Positions 38,548-48,308 of a DNA stretch of 55,288 nt are shown piece by piece. Under the pieces are notes generated by a model, which had not been told where the DNA came from, ran no database searches, and saw nothing but the letters and a program-made list of their open reading frames with translations. Positions within the stretch are counted from its first letter, which is position 1. Each line of letters opens with the position of its first letter. The stretch is from Phycisphaerae bacterium (GTDB taxonomy: Bacteria; Planctomycetota; Phycisphaerae; Sedimentisphaerales; Anaerobacaceae). The position numbers were made by a program, and so were the translations under genes. The stretch lies in NCBI GenBank assembly GCA_021736645.1, contig JAIPFM010000177.1, forward strand, positions 1-55,288, read 5' to 3'.

Positions 38548-40473
38548 CTATTTCTTGTGGGCATGCACAATATAGGTTCGCAAGCCAAATAGCGCAATGA
38601 TGATGAAACAAATCAATGGGAGGGCAAAGGACGCACGAACACTGGACAATTCCCGGAAGCCCAGGTCAAAGGTCGGCAGGTCGATAATCCGTCCCTGAAG
38701 AGGCGTCATGATGCACCCCCCGCCAATGGCCAGGATCAGGCCGGCTGAGCCGAGCTTGGCATCATCCCCCAAGCCATCCAACGCAATGCCATAGATGGTG
38801 GGAAACATCAGCGACATACAGGCGGAAATGCCGATCAGGCAATAGAAGCCACCGTATCCATCGATGAAGATCGTGCCCGTGGTCAAAACAATCGCACCGG
38901 AGGCCAGAAAGGTTAGCAATGCCCCGGAACTGATGTAGTGCATCAAGAAGGTACAAATGAAGCGACTGGACACAAAAATGATCATCGCCAATATGTTACA
39001 ATTCTGAGCGGTGGTCTTGGATAGTCCCAATTCCAGCACACCGTACTGAACCACAAAGGTCCAGCACATGATCTGTGCACCGACATAGAAGGTTTGAGCC
39101 ACCACACCCTCAATGTAAGCGGCGTTCTTGAACAGGCGTTTGAGCGTGCCGCCAATGTCCAGCCCCCCGGCATCGTCCTGGTGTTCATGCTCAGTGGTCG
39201 CGGGAAGTTTCCACGCAAACAGGAGCACGACAAGAATAAGGAAACCACCCATCAAGGCGTATGGGAGCGAAACAATGCCGAGATCCGCCTTCTGGATTTG
39301 GGTCAAATCGGCCTGCGCCTCATCAGAGAAGGCTTTCAGCCCCTCGGTCGGGATGGCTTCCAGGGCAGTCTCGGCAGCACCCAATTCGTTTTGAACCAGC
39401 GCCACCAGAGGTGCGACTTGAGTGGCGTTCGGTTGAGCTTCTTCAAATGCCTGATCGAGTTCAGCGGCCGGTTTGACTGCCAGATTCAAGTGTTGGTCTG
39501 CAATCTTCCAGCGATCGGCATCGGCATCGACCAGGAGGGGCTGTTCCCTGTTGAGCGCCAGTGTCAGCTCCAGGCCGCGGGCATTGACAAAGAGCTCATG
39601 GCATGTAGCTTCCGCCTCAGTGGGCACAGGCCTGTCATGAATCTGGAGCACCACGGCTACAGCCGAAATGGCCGTGGCAAACTTGTTGCCTTTGGGCTGG
39701 GCTTCCAACGCTTTCTGTACAGACTCCGCTTGCGTCGCATGCGCGTTGTCCAGCAAAAACGTGCCGTTCTTGAGCGATGCCGATAACTCTCTGGCCTTTT
39801 TGACCAGCTTCTTACTCTCCTGCCAGTTTTCCGAGGCGGTGACTTCTGCCAAGGTGTTGACGGTCGTAAGGTGCTGGCTGAGTTCCTGCAAATGGATGGG
39901 TGTACCACTCTTGGCAAGCTGTGCCATCTGGCGGCGACCGTCTTCAGTGGTGCCGTTGAGGTTGGCCAAGATGAACATACTTGCCACAAACATCCCCACA
40001 ATGGAGCCCATCGGATTGAAGGCCTGCGACAGATTCAGACGACGCGTCGCCGTGGCCTCGTCTCCCATGGAAAGAATATACGGATTGGCCGTGGTCTCCA
40101 GAAAGGAAAGCCCACTGGTCATGATCAGGTATGACAACAAAAACAGCGGATAGGACATGGCCATACCGCTGGGAATAAACATGAGACAGGCGATCGAATA
40201 CAGAGAGAGTCCAATCAGAACCCCCTTCTTGTACGAAAACTTCTTGATGAAAATCGCAGCCGGAATAGCCATAAGGGCATAACCACCGTAGAATGCTGCC
40301 TGCACCAGCGAACTTTCAAAATTAGAGATCAACAGAATGTTCTTAAACGCCGCCACCATGGGATTGGTAATGTCGTTGGCAAATCCCCATAGAGGAAACA
40401 GGATCGTGACCAGGACAAACGGCATAATTAAATTGGCTGGGATGACAGGCGTTCTTTTGCTTTTATCGCTCAT
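38548..40473 (-). CDS. FucP-like sugar MFS transporter with about 220-residue periplasmic insertion
   Basis: The protein has 641 residues. Its first 172 residues (FPLWGFANDITNPMVAAFKN; FLETTANPYILSMGD; LNLSQAFNPMGSIVG) and residues about 398-641 match the FucP/glucose:H+ symporter family, which is normally 410-440 residues long. Residues about 173-397 are an insertion between helices 5 and 6. By FucP topology this lies in the periplasm. The insertion is mainly helical, rich in Ala, Glu and Gln (HLQELSQHLTTVNTLAEVTA; LEAIPTEGLKAFSDEAQAD), with no known domain. It could bind sugar or a partner protein. The gene stands alone on the minus strand. Confidence 0.85.
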   Translation of the reverse strand: MSDKSKRTPVIPANLIMPFVLVTILFPLWGFANDITNPMVAAFKNILLISNFESSLVQAAFYGGYALMAIPAAIFIKKFSYKKGVLIGLSLYSIACLMFIPSGMAMSYPLFLLSYLIMTSGLSFLETTANPYILSMGDEATATRRLNLSQAFNPMGSIVGMFVASMFILANLNGTTEDGRRQMAQLAKSGTPIHLQELSQHLTTVNTLAEVTASENWQESKKLVKKARELSASLKNGTFLLDNAHATQAESVQKALEAQPKGNKFATAISAVAVVLQIHDRPVPTEAEATCHELFVNARGLELTLALNREQPLLVDADADRWKIADQHLNLAVKPAAELDQAFEEAQPNATQVAPLVALVQNELGAAETALEAIPTEGLKAFSDEAQADLTQIQKADLGIVSLPYALMGGFLILVVLLFAWKLPATTEHEHQDDAGGLDIGGTLKRLFKNAAYIEGVVAQTFYVGAQIMCWTFVVQYGVLELGLSKTTAQNCNILAMIIFVSSRFICTFLMHYISSGALLTFLASGAIVLTTGTIFIDGYGGFYCLIGISACMSLMFPTIYGIALDGLGDDAKLGSAGLILAIGGGCIMTPLQGRIIDLPTFDLGFRELSSVRASFALPLICFIIIALFGLRTYIVHAHKK

Positions 40474-40742
40474 GTTTCAACCTTCTAACAAATTGATTTA
40501 TATTTATCCTGTTGGTCTTCAGATTTCAGGTTCTTCCTCAAAGACAACAGCCACTTTGCCGCATTTGCCTGACGGTCCTTCACAGGTATCTCCTGATCCC
40601 TGAACAGTCACAAGGCGATTAGAACTGAGCGTATTCTACCGGGTCTGTTCTCTATTGCAAGATTTTTGCGATCGAGCACCATCCCTTTTCCTTCCTAATA
40701 AAAAGGCTTGCCGGGTCCGTTTTTAATGAGTAGCCTGTGCCT

Positions 40743-43226
40743 ATGGATTCGGTAAAGCGACAGCTTGAAGCCCTTGACTCGCAACTCACACCCCCTGACC
40801 ACCTGGCCCTGTGCTCAAGACGAATACCACTGCTGTTGCCAGTGCTCAGTCTGATTCTGGGTGTCTTGATGCAATCCTTCTTGCAGGGGTCCAGGGTTGG
40901 GTGGCTGGGCCTGCTGCTGGCTTCACCGCTGGCCCTGTTGTATCGGGGGCCCCATCGATTCATGGGTTTGGCCTGTGTCACGGTCCTGGCATTGGGGGGA
41001 CTCAGGCTGGCCTGCTTTACCTCCCTGCCCACGAGAGACATATCTCATGCAGTCCCCACAAACCAGGACATCCCTGCCACGCTGACAGGCCGCATCAGCA
41101 CAGTCCCAAAATTGGTGGAAACGGAGTGGGAGTATGGGTCTCAACAGCCGATGGCACCCGGCCAGTCTTTTGATCTCAAGTTAGAAGATCATTACTCCGG
41201 CACGATTCGTGTGTACGTGACTGAGCCTATGCCTGATCTGACAATCGGCACACGCATCAGACTCCACGGACGTGTCAGCAGAGTCACCCCGGCACTGAAT
41301 CCCGGACAATTCGACCTGGCAACACATCTGGCGCGTCGCAACTGCTTTGTCACGGCCTTTGTGAAGTCTCCTGTCAGCATCGAGATCCTGCCCGACACCG
41401 CTCCGCCGGGGTATCGTATCCTGCGCGCGAGAGGCCGCATGCAACAGCGTCTTGCCGAATCATTGATCCCGCCACACGGAGAGACCTCTGCCCGCTCGGC
41501 CCTGCTTCAAGCCTTGATCCTGGGTCTGCGGGATGATGTCCCCAGTGTCACGCTCCAGGCCTTTCAAACCACGGGACTGCTGCATCTCATCAGTCTATCC
41601 GGTCTCCACGTGGGGATCTTCATGTCCATGGTCTGGGCCATGGGCCAGTGTGCCGGTCTACTCAAACCTGCAAGATCGCTGCTGTGCCTGGGCGTGCTGG
41701 CAGGATTTCTGTGGCTCGTGCCCTGGCGGGCTGCCACAGTGCGTGCCAGTCTCATTGCCGGTCTGTTCTGCACGGCCGTTTTTTTTCGACGAAAACCGCA
41801 GCCGCTGAACACACTGAGTCTCGCTGCTCTTGTCTTGCTTTTAATCCGTCCCACGCAACTCTTTGAAGCAGGCTGGCAACTCTCCTTCAGCAGCGTCCTG
41901 GGCATCCTGCTCATCAGTTCATCTGTCAACGCATGGTTTCGTCAGCGTTTCCAATCCTTGTGGTCCGGATTTAAAACGCTCCCCTGGCGAATCGTGCATT
42001 ATATTGTGCGATCCGCGTTGACCCTTCTGGCCGTGGGCCTGGGCGCCTGGCTCGGCAGTGCTGCCATTCTGGCCTATCATTTCTATGGTCTCACGCCCTT
42101 GAGTGTCCTGTACACACTCATCGCCCTGCCCTTGGTGGCCCTCATCCTGATGGTTGGTCTTGTCCACATCATCACCGTCCTGATCTGCCCATGCCTCAAT
42201 CCAATCACACTGGCGATTCTCAACAGCCTCAGCACCGGCCTGATGACCACGGTTCACGGGCTGGGTCTGATCAAAGGGTCTCACATCCTCCTGGGACATA
42301 TCTCGTGGGCACCCGTGACACTCTACTATGGATTGCTCCTGTCCGGTCTTCTATGGAGAAAGCGATCTATCCGCCCCGCTCTGATCGGCCTGGCCGTGAT
42401 CCTGCCCCTTGTGTGGATACAGGGCCTCAAAGTATGGCGTGACAGAACGCCGTCTCTGACGCTTACCTGCCTGAACGTCGGGCATGGCCAGGCCCTTGTA
42501 CTGCACACATCCGAAAACCACACCTTTATCTTTGACGCCGGCTCTCTCTACCAGAAAGACATTGGACGACGTATTGTATCGGCCTATCTCGACTACTGCG
42601 GCATCTCTCATGTGAACGCTATTGTGGCCAGTCATAATGACGCAGACCACATCAACGGCATTCCGGAAATTATTCTACATTGTCACGTAGGCCACGTGTA
42701 CGCCCCGGCCCTCATGCTGAATCAGGCCAGCAGAGGCGAAGGCCCGGCCCCCTGGCTTGAACGGTTTCTCCAGCGGCATGAACGCACCCTGGAACCATGG
42801 CCCGCCACCCTGTCAGTTGAGGAAGGTCTCTCCATGCGTCAGCTCTGGCCGGACCCCAACACCGCCGAGTCCCCACTCAGTGACAACAACGCCTCGCTGG
42901 TCCTGTTGATCACCTTTGGGACGCAAAGCATTCTTGTCACCTCGGATATCGAAAGCCCCACACAGCAGCGTCTGATGTCACGCTACCCGACGCTCCACCC
43001 GGACATCCTGCTGGCGCCCCACCACGGTTCGCTCACCACGCTGTCTGAGACCTTCCTCACCAACCTTGAGCCCAACATCATCCTGTGTAGCTGCGGCACC
43101 TCCCAATTCAGGCGCCATCGTGTGATCAACACGCCCACGACCTATCACACACCCAAGCAGGGTGCCATCACACTCCTGATCAATGAGAAGGGCGAAACCT
43201 GCGTCAAATTCGTCCATGGCAAGTGA
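40743..43226 (+). CDS. comEC: ComEC/Rec2-family DNA uptake channel
   Basis: The protein has 827 residues from ATG 40743; a GTG at 40737 is also possible. It shows an N-terminal membrane segment (LLLPVLSLILGVLMQSFL), an OB-like periplasmic part (about residues 90-230) and the competence domain motif LIGLLHLISLSGLHVG-type sequence (TTGLLHLISLSGLHVGIFMS). Many helices and a C-terminal metallo-beta-lactamase domain follow (LNVGHGQALVLHTSENHTF; ASHNDADHINGIPEII; LLAPHHGSLT). ComEC carries single-stranded DNA across the inner membrane in natural transformation; the C-terminal domain is thought to degrade the other strand. No comEA or pilus genes are in the window. Confidence 0.9.
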   Translation: MDSVKRQLEALDSQLTPPDHLALCSRRIPLLLPVLSLILGVLMQSFLQGSRVGWLGLLLASPLALLYRGPHRFMGLACVTVLALGGLRLACFTSLPTRDISHAVPTNQDIPATLTGRISTVPKLVETEWEYGSQQPMAPGQSFDLKLEDHYSGTIRVYVTEPMPDLTIGTRIRLHGRVSRVTPALNPGQFDLATHLARRNCFVTAFVKSPVSIEILPDTAPPGYRILRARGRMQQRLAESLIPPHGETSARSALLQALILGLRDDVPSVTLQAFQTTGLLHLISLSGLHVGIFMSMVWAMGQCAGLLKPARSLLCLGVLAGFLWLVPWRAATVRASLIAGLFCTAVFFRRKPQPLNTLSLAALVLLLIRPTQLFEAGWQLSFSSVLGILLISSSVNAWFRQRFQSLWSGFKTLPWRIVHYIVRSALTLLAVGLGAWLGSAAILAYHFYGLTPLSVLYTLIALPLVALILMVGLVHIITVLICPCLNPITLAILNSLSTGLMTTVHGLGLIKGSHILLGHISWAPVTLYYGLLLSGLLWRKRSIRPALIGLAVILPLVWIQGLKVWRDRTPSLTLTCLNVGHGQALVLHTSENHTFIFDAGSLYQKDIGRRIVSAYLDYCGISHVNAIVASHNDADHINGIPEIILHCHVGHVYAPALMLNQASRGEGPAPWLERFLQRHERTLEPWPATLSVEEGLSMRQLWPDPNTAESPLSDNNASLVLLITFGTQSILVTSDIESPTQQRLMSRYPTLHPDILLAPHHGSLTTLSETFLTNLEPNIILCSCGTSQFRRHRVINTPTTYHTPKQGAITLLINEKGETCVKFVHGK

Positions 43227-43246
43227 TCATCGATCGCGGGCACGCA

Positions 43247-44038
43247 TCACTTGTTCAGCACAAAGTCCGTATCCGCTTTGTCTATCGTGAGTGCCTTGAT
43301 CCAGATGTTGCGGAACCGAACGTCATGGCCCTCGGCCTGCAGTTTCAGTCCACCCGGCACGTCCGTGACGCCCTTGCCCCCGTCGTTGCCGCCGTCCAGA
43401 CCGGAGTTCGGGCCGCCCCAGACCTGGCTGATGGTCTGGTTGGTGTGTGCCTTCTGGCCGTTGAAGTACATGGTCACCAGGGGCCGCTCCGTTAATTTTC
43501 CGTCTTCAAATCGGGCCGCACGGAATTGGATATCATAGGCGTTCCATTGGCCGGTGCCATTGTAGGCAAAGTAAGGGGATTCCGATTCATTGATCACTGC
43601 CCCCATACCGTGAGGTGTCTTGTCGCCATCCAGAATCTGGATCTCGTAGCGGTTCTGCAGGTACACACCGCTGTTGCCTCCGGGCTTCATGACCAGGAAC
43701 TCCACGTGCAGACGGAAGTCGCGAAATTTCTTCTTGGTGACTATGTCCGCAGCACCGTACTTGCCGCCCGCAGCCGCAGGATCGTCGCTTTTCACGACCG
43801 TGCCACGATCGACAGGGTCATTCACGATCGCCCACTTGATGGGAAGCTCCGAACTGAACCGGGGGCCCTCCCAATAGGTCCATTTCTCATCCAGCATCCT
43901 GCGTGTGCCGTCGAACAGGACCTCTGCACCGCGAGGCGGTGCGGCGCCCACGTCTCCCACGTTTTTTCCTGCTGGCATCATGGTACAGGCACCGACAAAC
44001 AAACAGGCTGACAATACAAAAACATACTTTCTGAGCAT
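43247..44038 (-). CDS. DUF1080 (3-keto-disaccharide hydrolase domain) lipoprotein
   Basis: The protein has 263 residues with a lipoprotein signal (VFVLSACLFVGAC). The mature domain is a concanavalin-like sandwich of the DUF1080 type. Visible parts are EVLFDGTRRMLDEKWTYWEG, the FRLHVEFLVMKPGGNSGVYL core, YEIQILDGDKTPHGMGAVIN and FRNIWIKAL near the end. Some family members hydrolyse 3-keto-glycosides made by Gfo/Idh/MocA dehydrogenases. A dehydrogenase gene of that kind diverges from this gene 336 bp away, supporting the same role here. Anchored in an envelope membrane. Confidence 0.85.
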   Translation of the reverse strand: MLRKYVFVLSACLFVGACTMMPAGKNVGDVGAAPPRGAEVLFDGTRRMLDEKWTYWEGPRFSSELPIKWAIVNDPVDRGTVVKSDDPAAAGGKYGAADIVTKKKFRDFRLHVEFLVMKPGGNSGVYLQNRYEIQILDGDKTPHGMGAVINESESPYFAYNGTGQWNAYDIQFRAARFEDGKLTERPLVTMYFNGQKAHTNQTISQVWGGPNSGLDGGNDGGKGVTDVPGGLKLQAEGHDVRFRNIWIKALTIDKADTDFVLNK

Positions 44039-44374
44039 CGAAGTCCCTTTCAGCTTTTAACATAGGAGAAAATGTGGATTATTTTCCACCCAGGGACTAT
44101 ATCACATGCACAGGCCCAATTCAACAAAAAGGCAAGAAGCCTTGAGGCCAGGCAGGCCTGGATGCGTACTCTCGTTATCCGCCAAAATTTCAACCACATC
44201 AGCGATAGTCTCAGAAGGTTGCTTGACTTTTTGACGGCATCAAAAGTATACTTTGAGGCAATAGGCTTATCGGCACAATGAAAGCCGTTCAATTGTTCGA
44301 TTTGAGCGCTGCATCTGCCCACGCCCAAAGGACGTGGTTTTCTTGGGTTTTATAAATTTAGGAGAGAAACTGCC
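44039..44374. other. Divergent intergenic region between the DUF1080 and Gfo/Idh/MocA genes
   Basis: No gene is supported in these 336 bp. A plus-strand promoter lies at 44223-44252 and the leader of about 115 nt carries GGAGAG as Shine-Dalgarno sequence. The minus-strand promoter for the DUF1080 gene is not clear; AAAGGGA supplies its Shine-Dalgarno sequence. Confidence 0.5.
44223..44252 (+). promoter_or_regulatory. Sigma-70-type promoter for the Gfo/Idh/MocA gene
   Basis: TTGACT and TATACT are separated by 18 bp. The expected start is near 44260. Confidence 0.5.
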
Positions 44375-45766
44375 ATGAGTGAACACACTAACAAAGGCAC
44401 ATCACGTCGCGACTTTCTGAAGCATACCGGACTGATCGCGGCCACCTCGACCATTGCCGCGGGCATGATCCCAAGCCTCTACGCCGCTGAAAACAACACC
44501 ATCAAAGTGGCCCTGATCGGTTGTGGCGGGCGTGGTTCCGGTGCAGCCTCTGATGCACTCAACGTCAAGAGCGGTCCCATGAAACTGGTTGCCATGGCGG
44601 ATGTGTTCGAGGACCGCCTCAAGGGCAGCTACAACAACCTTAAGGGCGCCCATCGCGACAAGGTAGATGTTCCGGATGAACGCAAGTTCATCGGTTTTGA
44701 TGCCTACAAGCATGCCATGGATTGTCTGTCCCCGGGCGATGTGGCCATTTTTGCCACGCCCCCTGCCTTCCGCTGGGTTCACTTCACCTATGCCATCCAA
44801 AAGGGCCTCAATGTCTTCATGGAAAAACCTGTGACCGTGGATGGCCCAACCAGCAAACGCATGCTCAAACTGGCAGAGCAGGCCACAGCCAAAAATCTCA
44901 AGGTCGGCGTGGGCTTGATGTCGCGTCACAGCCGAGCCTTCCAGGAACTCTTTAATCGCATCCAGGATGGCGAAATTGGGGACATCATTCTACTCCGCGG
45001 CTACAGGATGCATGGTCCTGGCGGCTCGTTCCAGTCCTTCGCAGCGCCGGAGGGCATGAGCGAACTGCTCTATCAGATTCGACGATTCCACAGCTTTATC
45101 TGGGCCAGCGGAGGCAACTACAGCGACTTCTACATCCACCACGTGGACCATCTCTGCTGGATGAAGAACGCCTGGCCAGTCAAGGCCCAGGCCCTGGGCG
45201 GCAGACATTACCGCTATAGCCCTGACGGTCGGCGCTATGTGGACCAGAATTTCGATACCTACGCCGTGGAATACACGTTCCCGGATGGCAGTAAATTCAA
45301 TTTTGACGGACGCTGCATGAATGATTGTGCCAACATCTACTCCAGCTATGCACACGGCAGCAAAGGTCTGGCCGTTGTCTCGGCCAATAGCGACTGCGGC
45401 CTGCCCTCAAGCACCTACCGGGGACAGAATGCTGACAAGTCAAAATTGATCTGGCAATCTGACATTCCTCGTGACCAGCGTAATCCCTACCAGAATGAGT
45501 GGAACGATCTGGTGGACGCCATCCGAAGTGACACCCCCTACAACGAGGCCGCACGCGGTACCATTGCCAGTCTCGTGTCCAGCATGGGTCGTATGGCCGC
45601 GCACACAGGCCAGGAAATCACCTATGAACAGATGCTGAACTGCCCGCATGAAATGGCCCCGGGCCTGGACAAGCTGACCATGGACTCCCCTGCTCCGCTG
45701 CTGTCCAATGCCGAAGGCATCTATCCTGTGCCGCAGCCGGGTATTGTCAAGAACCAGGAATACTAA
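44375..45766 (+). CDS. Tat-exported Gfo/Idh/MocA-family oxidoreductase
   Basis: The protein has 463 residues. The N-terminus (TSRRDFLKHTGLIAATSTIA) is a twin-arginine signal, so the protein is exported folded with its cofactor. The NAD(P)-binding fold follows (IKVALIGCGGRGSGAASDAL), then the catalytic MEKPVTVDGPTSKRML (EKP motif, about residue 152) and HHVDHLCWM in the substrate domain. Family members oxidise or reduce hydroxyl groups of sugars. Exported ones often form 3-keto-glycosides or act on glycoside linkages by hydride shuttling. It precedes a TIM-barrel isomerase and diverges from DUF1080, matching a 3-keto-glycoside pathway. Confidence 0.9.
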   Translation: MSEHTNKGTSRRDFLKHTGLIAATSTIAAGMIPSLYAAENNTIKVALIGCGGRGSGAASDALNVKSGPMKLVAMADVFEDRLKGSYNNLKGAHRDKVDVPDERKFIGFDAYKHAMDCLSPGDVAIFATPPAFRWVHFTYAIQKGLNVFMEKPVTVDGPTSKRMLKLAEQATAKNLKVGVGLMSRHSRAFQELFNRIQDGEIGDIILLRGYRMHGPGGSFQSFAAPEGMSELLYQIRRFHSFIWASGGNYSDFYIHHVDHLCWMKNAWPVKAQALGGRHYRYSPDGRRYVDQNFDTYAVEYTFPDGSKFNFDGRCMNDCANIYSSYAHGSKGLAVVSANSDCGLPSSTYRGQNADKSKLIWQSDIPRDQRNPYQNEWNDLVDAIRSDTPYNEAARGTIASLVSSMGRMAAHTGQEITYEQMLNCPHEMAPGLDKLTMDSPAPLLSNAEGIYPVPQPGIVKNQEY

Positions 45767-45795
45767 GATTTTGCACACCCCTGTGAGTGAACCGT

Positions 45796-45831
45796 GGCCG
45801 ACCCGGGCCCATAAAGCACGCCGGGTCGGCC
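45796..45831. terminator. GC-rich hairpin after the Gfo/Idh/MocA gene
   Basis: GGCCGACCCGG pairs with CCGGGTCGGCC, a perfect 11-bp stem with a 14-nt loop, 29 bp after the stop. No U-run follows. It may act as a terminator or as an mRNA-stabilising hairpin before the next gene at 45911. Confidence 0.5.
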
Positions 45832-45910
45832 CCGGTCTATGTGCCACGGCAAATTCAGTGGTCTGTGACATGAACGGGACCTGGACGCCTGTGCCAAAAA
45901 GGAAAACGCC

Positions 45911-46870
45911 ATGACGATCTCACGAAGAACATTTTGCCGGTCCGCGATTCACACCGCACTGACGATTCCCCTTATCGGGTCCGCAGTGCAAGCTTCGGAC
46001 ATGAAGCCTGGGGTCCGCTTCTATAAGAATCTGGCATGCGGTCACCTTGGCGTCCAGGCCAATCAGGCGCAGGCCTTGGACTATGCGGTGAAGTATGGGT
46101 TTGACAGTATCACACCGAATGCCGGCGAATTCGAGGGAAAACCATCGCAGGCCATTCGTGAGTGGCTGACTGTGATGCAGGAAAAGGGCATCCGATACGG
46201 ATGCAGCGGTCTGCCCGTTGAGTTCCGCAGGGATGAAGCACGATTTAAAACCGATCTTGCACAACTGCCAAAACAGGCCAGCCTATTGCAGCAACTGGGT
46301 GTCACGCGTATGGCCACCTGGATTTTGCCCGGTCACAACGAGTTGACCTATCTTGAAAACTTCGCACAGCACAAGCAGCGTCTGCGGGACATTGCCACGG
46401 TGCTCAAGTACTACGACATTCGACTCGGTCTGGAATTCGTGGGCCCGAGAACGGCACGATCCAGAAGCCGTTTTCCCTTTGTGTGTGCACAACGCGACAT
46501 GATGGAACTGGTCGAGGCGATCGACACAGGCAATGTCGGCCTTTTGGTGGACAGTTGGCACTGGTATACGTCCCACGGCACCGTGGAAGAGTTGCTTGGC
46601 CTGTCAAATCAGACTATCGTTCACGTCCACGTCAATGACGCGCCTGCAGGCATTGCAGTCGATCAACAGGTTGACAACCGTCGCGCGTTGCCAGTGACCA
46701 CAGGGGTCATCGATATCAGGGGATTCATCAACGCCCTGGCAAAAATCGGCTACGACGGCCCCGTGGAATGTGAACCCTTTGACCAGTCCCTGCGCAGTGT
46801 CGATCCAGGGACCGCCCTGCAGAGGACCGCTGACTCGCTGGACCGTTTGTGGGGTCTAATCTCAGTGTAG
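45911..46870 (+). CDS. Tat-exported TIM-barrel sugar isomerase/epimerase-like protein
   Basis: The protein has 319 residues. The N-terminus (ISRRTFCRSAIHTALTIPLI) has a twin-arginine motif and hydrophobic stretch, suggesting export. The mature part reads as an AP-endonuclease-2/xylose-isomerase-like TIM barrel. Visible elements are GFDSITPNAGEFEG, LGLEFVGPRTARS with a Glu ligand, GLLVDSWHWYTS with Asp and His, IVHVHVNDAP, and YDGPVECEPFD at the end. These are the metal ligand strands of the family. It probably acts on the product of the oxidoreductase upstream. The start has AAGGAAA upstream of the ATG. Confidence 0.8.
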   Translation: MTISRRTFCRSAIHTALTIPLIGSAVQASDMKPGVRFYKNLACGHLGVQANQAQALDYAVKYGFDSITPNAGEFEGKPSQAIREWLTVMQEKGIRYGCSGLPVEFRRDEARFKTDLAQLPKQASLLQQLGVTRMATWILPGHNELTYLENFAQHKQRLRDIATVLKYYDIRLGLEFVGPRTARSRSRFPFVCAQRDMMELVEAIDTGNVGLLVDSWHWYTSHGTVEELLGLSNQTIVHVHVNDAPAGIAVDQQVDNRRALPVTTGVIDIRGFINALAKIGYDGPVECEPFDQSLRSVDPGTALQRTADSLDRLWGLISV

Positions 46871-46922
46871 CCCCGGCATGCCGGCCCGCAGGCATTTGTC
46901 CCATGCGTCCCTCAACCGCAAC

Positions 46923-48308
46923 TCAGAGCAACGGCGCGAGGATGTGCATGACCCCTTCGAAAAGGCTCCGAGCCAGACCGGCCTCTGCCACCCCCACACG
47001 ACAGTGCGGTTTCAGCGTATCGATCCACTGTTCGGCCTCATCAATGACGGATCCGGTATAGCACAGCAAGGCCACCTCGTAATTCAAAAACAGGCTGCGA
47101 ATGTCAATATTGGCAGACCCGACCACCAGAACCTCATGATCAATCAGGACCATCTTGGCGTGCATCATGGTCGGTAAATACAGATGAATGCTGGCACCGG
47201 CGTGCTGGAGTCTTCTCAGGTAGTTGCCTCGCACAATATCTGCCAGCGGGTGATTGGATTTCTCCGGCAATAGCAAACGCACTTCAACCCCCCGACGTGC
47301 AGCCAGTTCCAGGGCCTGAGACAGGGCCTCGTCCGGCACAAAGTAAGGCGTCACAATCCACACCCGCTGCCTGGCGCCATAGACCGCGGATAAAAGCACA
47401 TCATACAGGGCGTCATTGGGCACATCCGGCCCGGAAGGCACCACCTGGACCAGGCAGTGATCCCCAGAGTCTCGGCCCCCAACCTGGCCCCGCGGCTCGC
47501 GTGTCAATGTCTCACCAGAGGCAAAGGCCCAATCCTCGCAGAACACATCCACATAGTGTCTGACCGAAGGCCCCTGGAGTCGAAATGCGATGTCACACCA
47601 TCGCCGGGCACTGGTTTCGGGACCAATGTAGACTTCGCCAATATTGGTGCCCCCGGCCATCACGATCTGCTCGTCCACAGCCACGATCTTGCGATGATTA
47701 CGGAGGTTGGTACTCCCCCGAAAGGGCGCGTGCAGTACTGGGATGAAGTAGGCAATGCGTCCTCCGGCCTCGACCAGTGGCTTAAAAAAACGTTTGTTTG
47801 TTCCCAGCGATCCCACGCCATCCATGAGCACGCGGACCGTGACCCCCTGTTCGGCTTTGCGCGTCAGACGCTGCAAAATGTCGAGTCCAATCCGGTCCTT
47901 TTGAAACACATAGGTTGACATATAAATGGACGCCTCAGCCTCCTCAATCAAATGTGTGAGGCACTCATAGATGTGCACGTCTGTCTTGCAGAGCTCCAGT
48001 CGGTTGCCGGTCTCGGCACCCGGCATGCCATAACCCTGCAGAAGTCGATCGATCAGGGCCGCATCGTCACTGGGCATCACCTTGTCCTTGCGAATCCCCA
48101 GAACAGACTTGCGATGGGCCGTGCGACGCATCTTACGCCCGCCGAACATGAGATACAAAGGGATGCCCACGTACGGTACAAGCAAGACAATCAGCAGCCA
48201 GGCAATGGTACCCGTGGGTGTATGTTTGTGCAGGACAATATGGGTCACCAGAATAATGCCGAGTATCACACCCAACATTAACTCAAAATGAGAGAGAAAC
48301 CAAAACAC
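46923..48308 (-). CDS. cls: Cardiolipin synthase (phospholipase D family)
   Basis: The protein has 461 residues. Two N-terminal membrane helices (MLGVILGIILVTHIVL; GTIAWLLIVLLVPYVGIPLY) are followed by two PLD domains with HKD motifs. The first is LRNHRKIVAVDEQIVMAGGTN and the second is MHAKMVLIDHEVLVVGSANID. This matches bacterial Cls, which joins two phosphatidylglycerol molecules to cardiolipin and glycerol. The enzyme is at the inner membrane. It stands alone and converges with the isomerase gene; a 12-bp palindrome (CCGGCATGCCGG, 46873-46884) lies between the stops. Confidence 0.9.
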   Translation of the reverse strand: MFWFLSHFELMLGVILGIILVTHIVLHKHTPTGTIAWLLIVLLVPYVGIPLYLMFGGRKMRRTAHRKSVLGIRKDKVMPSDDAALIDRLLQGYGMPGAETGNRLELCKTDVHIYECLTHLIEEAEASIYMSTYVFQKDRIGLDILQRLTRKAEQGVTVRVLMDGVGSLGTNKRFFKPLVEAGGRIAYFIPVLHAPFRGSTNLRNHRKIVAVDEQIVMAGGTNIGEVYIGPETSARRWCDIAFRLQGPSVRHYVDVFCEDWAFASGETLTREPRGQVGGRDSGDHCLVQVVPSGPDVPNDALYDVLLSAVYGARQRVWIVTPYFVPDEALSQALELAARRGVEVRLLLPEKSNHPLADIVRGNYLRRLQHAGASIHLYLPTMMHAKMVLIDHEVLVVGSANIDIRSLFLNYEVALLCYTGSVIDEAEQWIDTLKPHCRVGVAEAGLARSLFEGVMHILAPLL

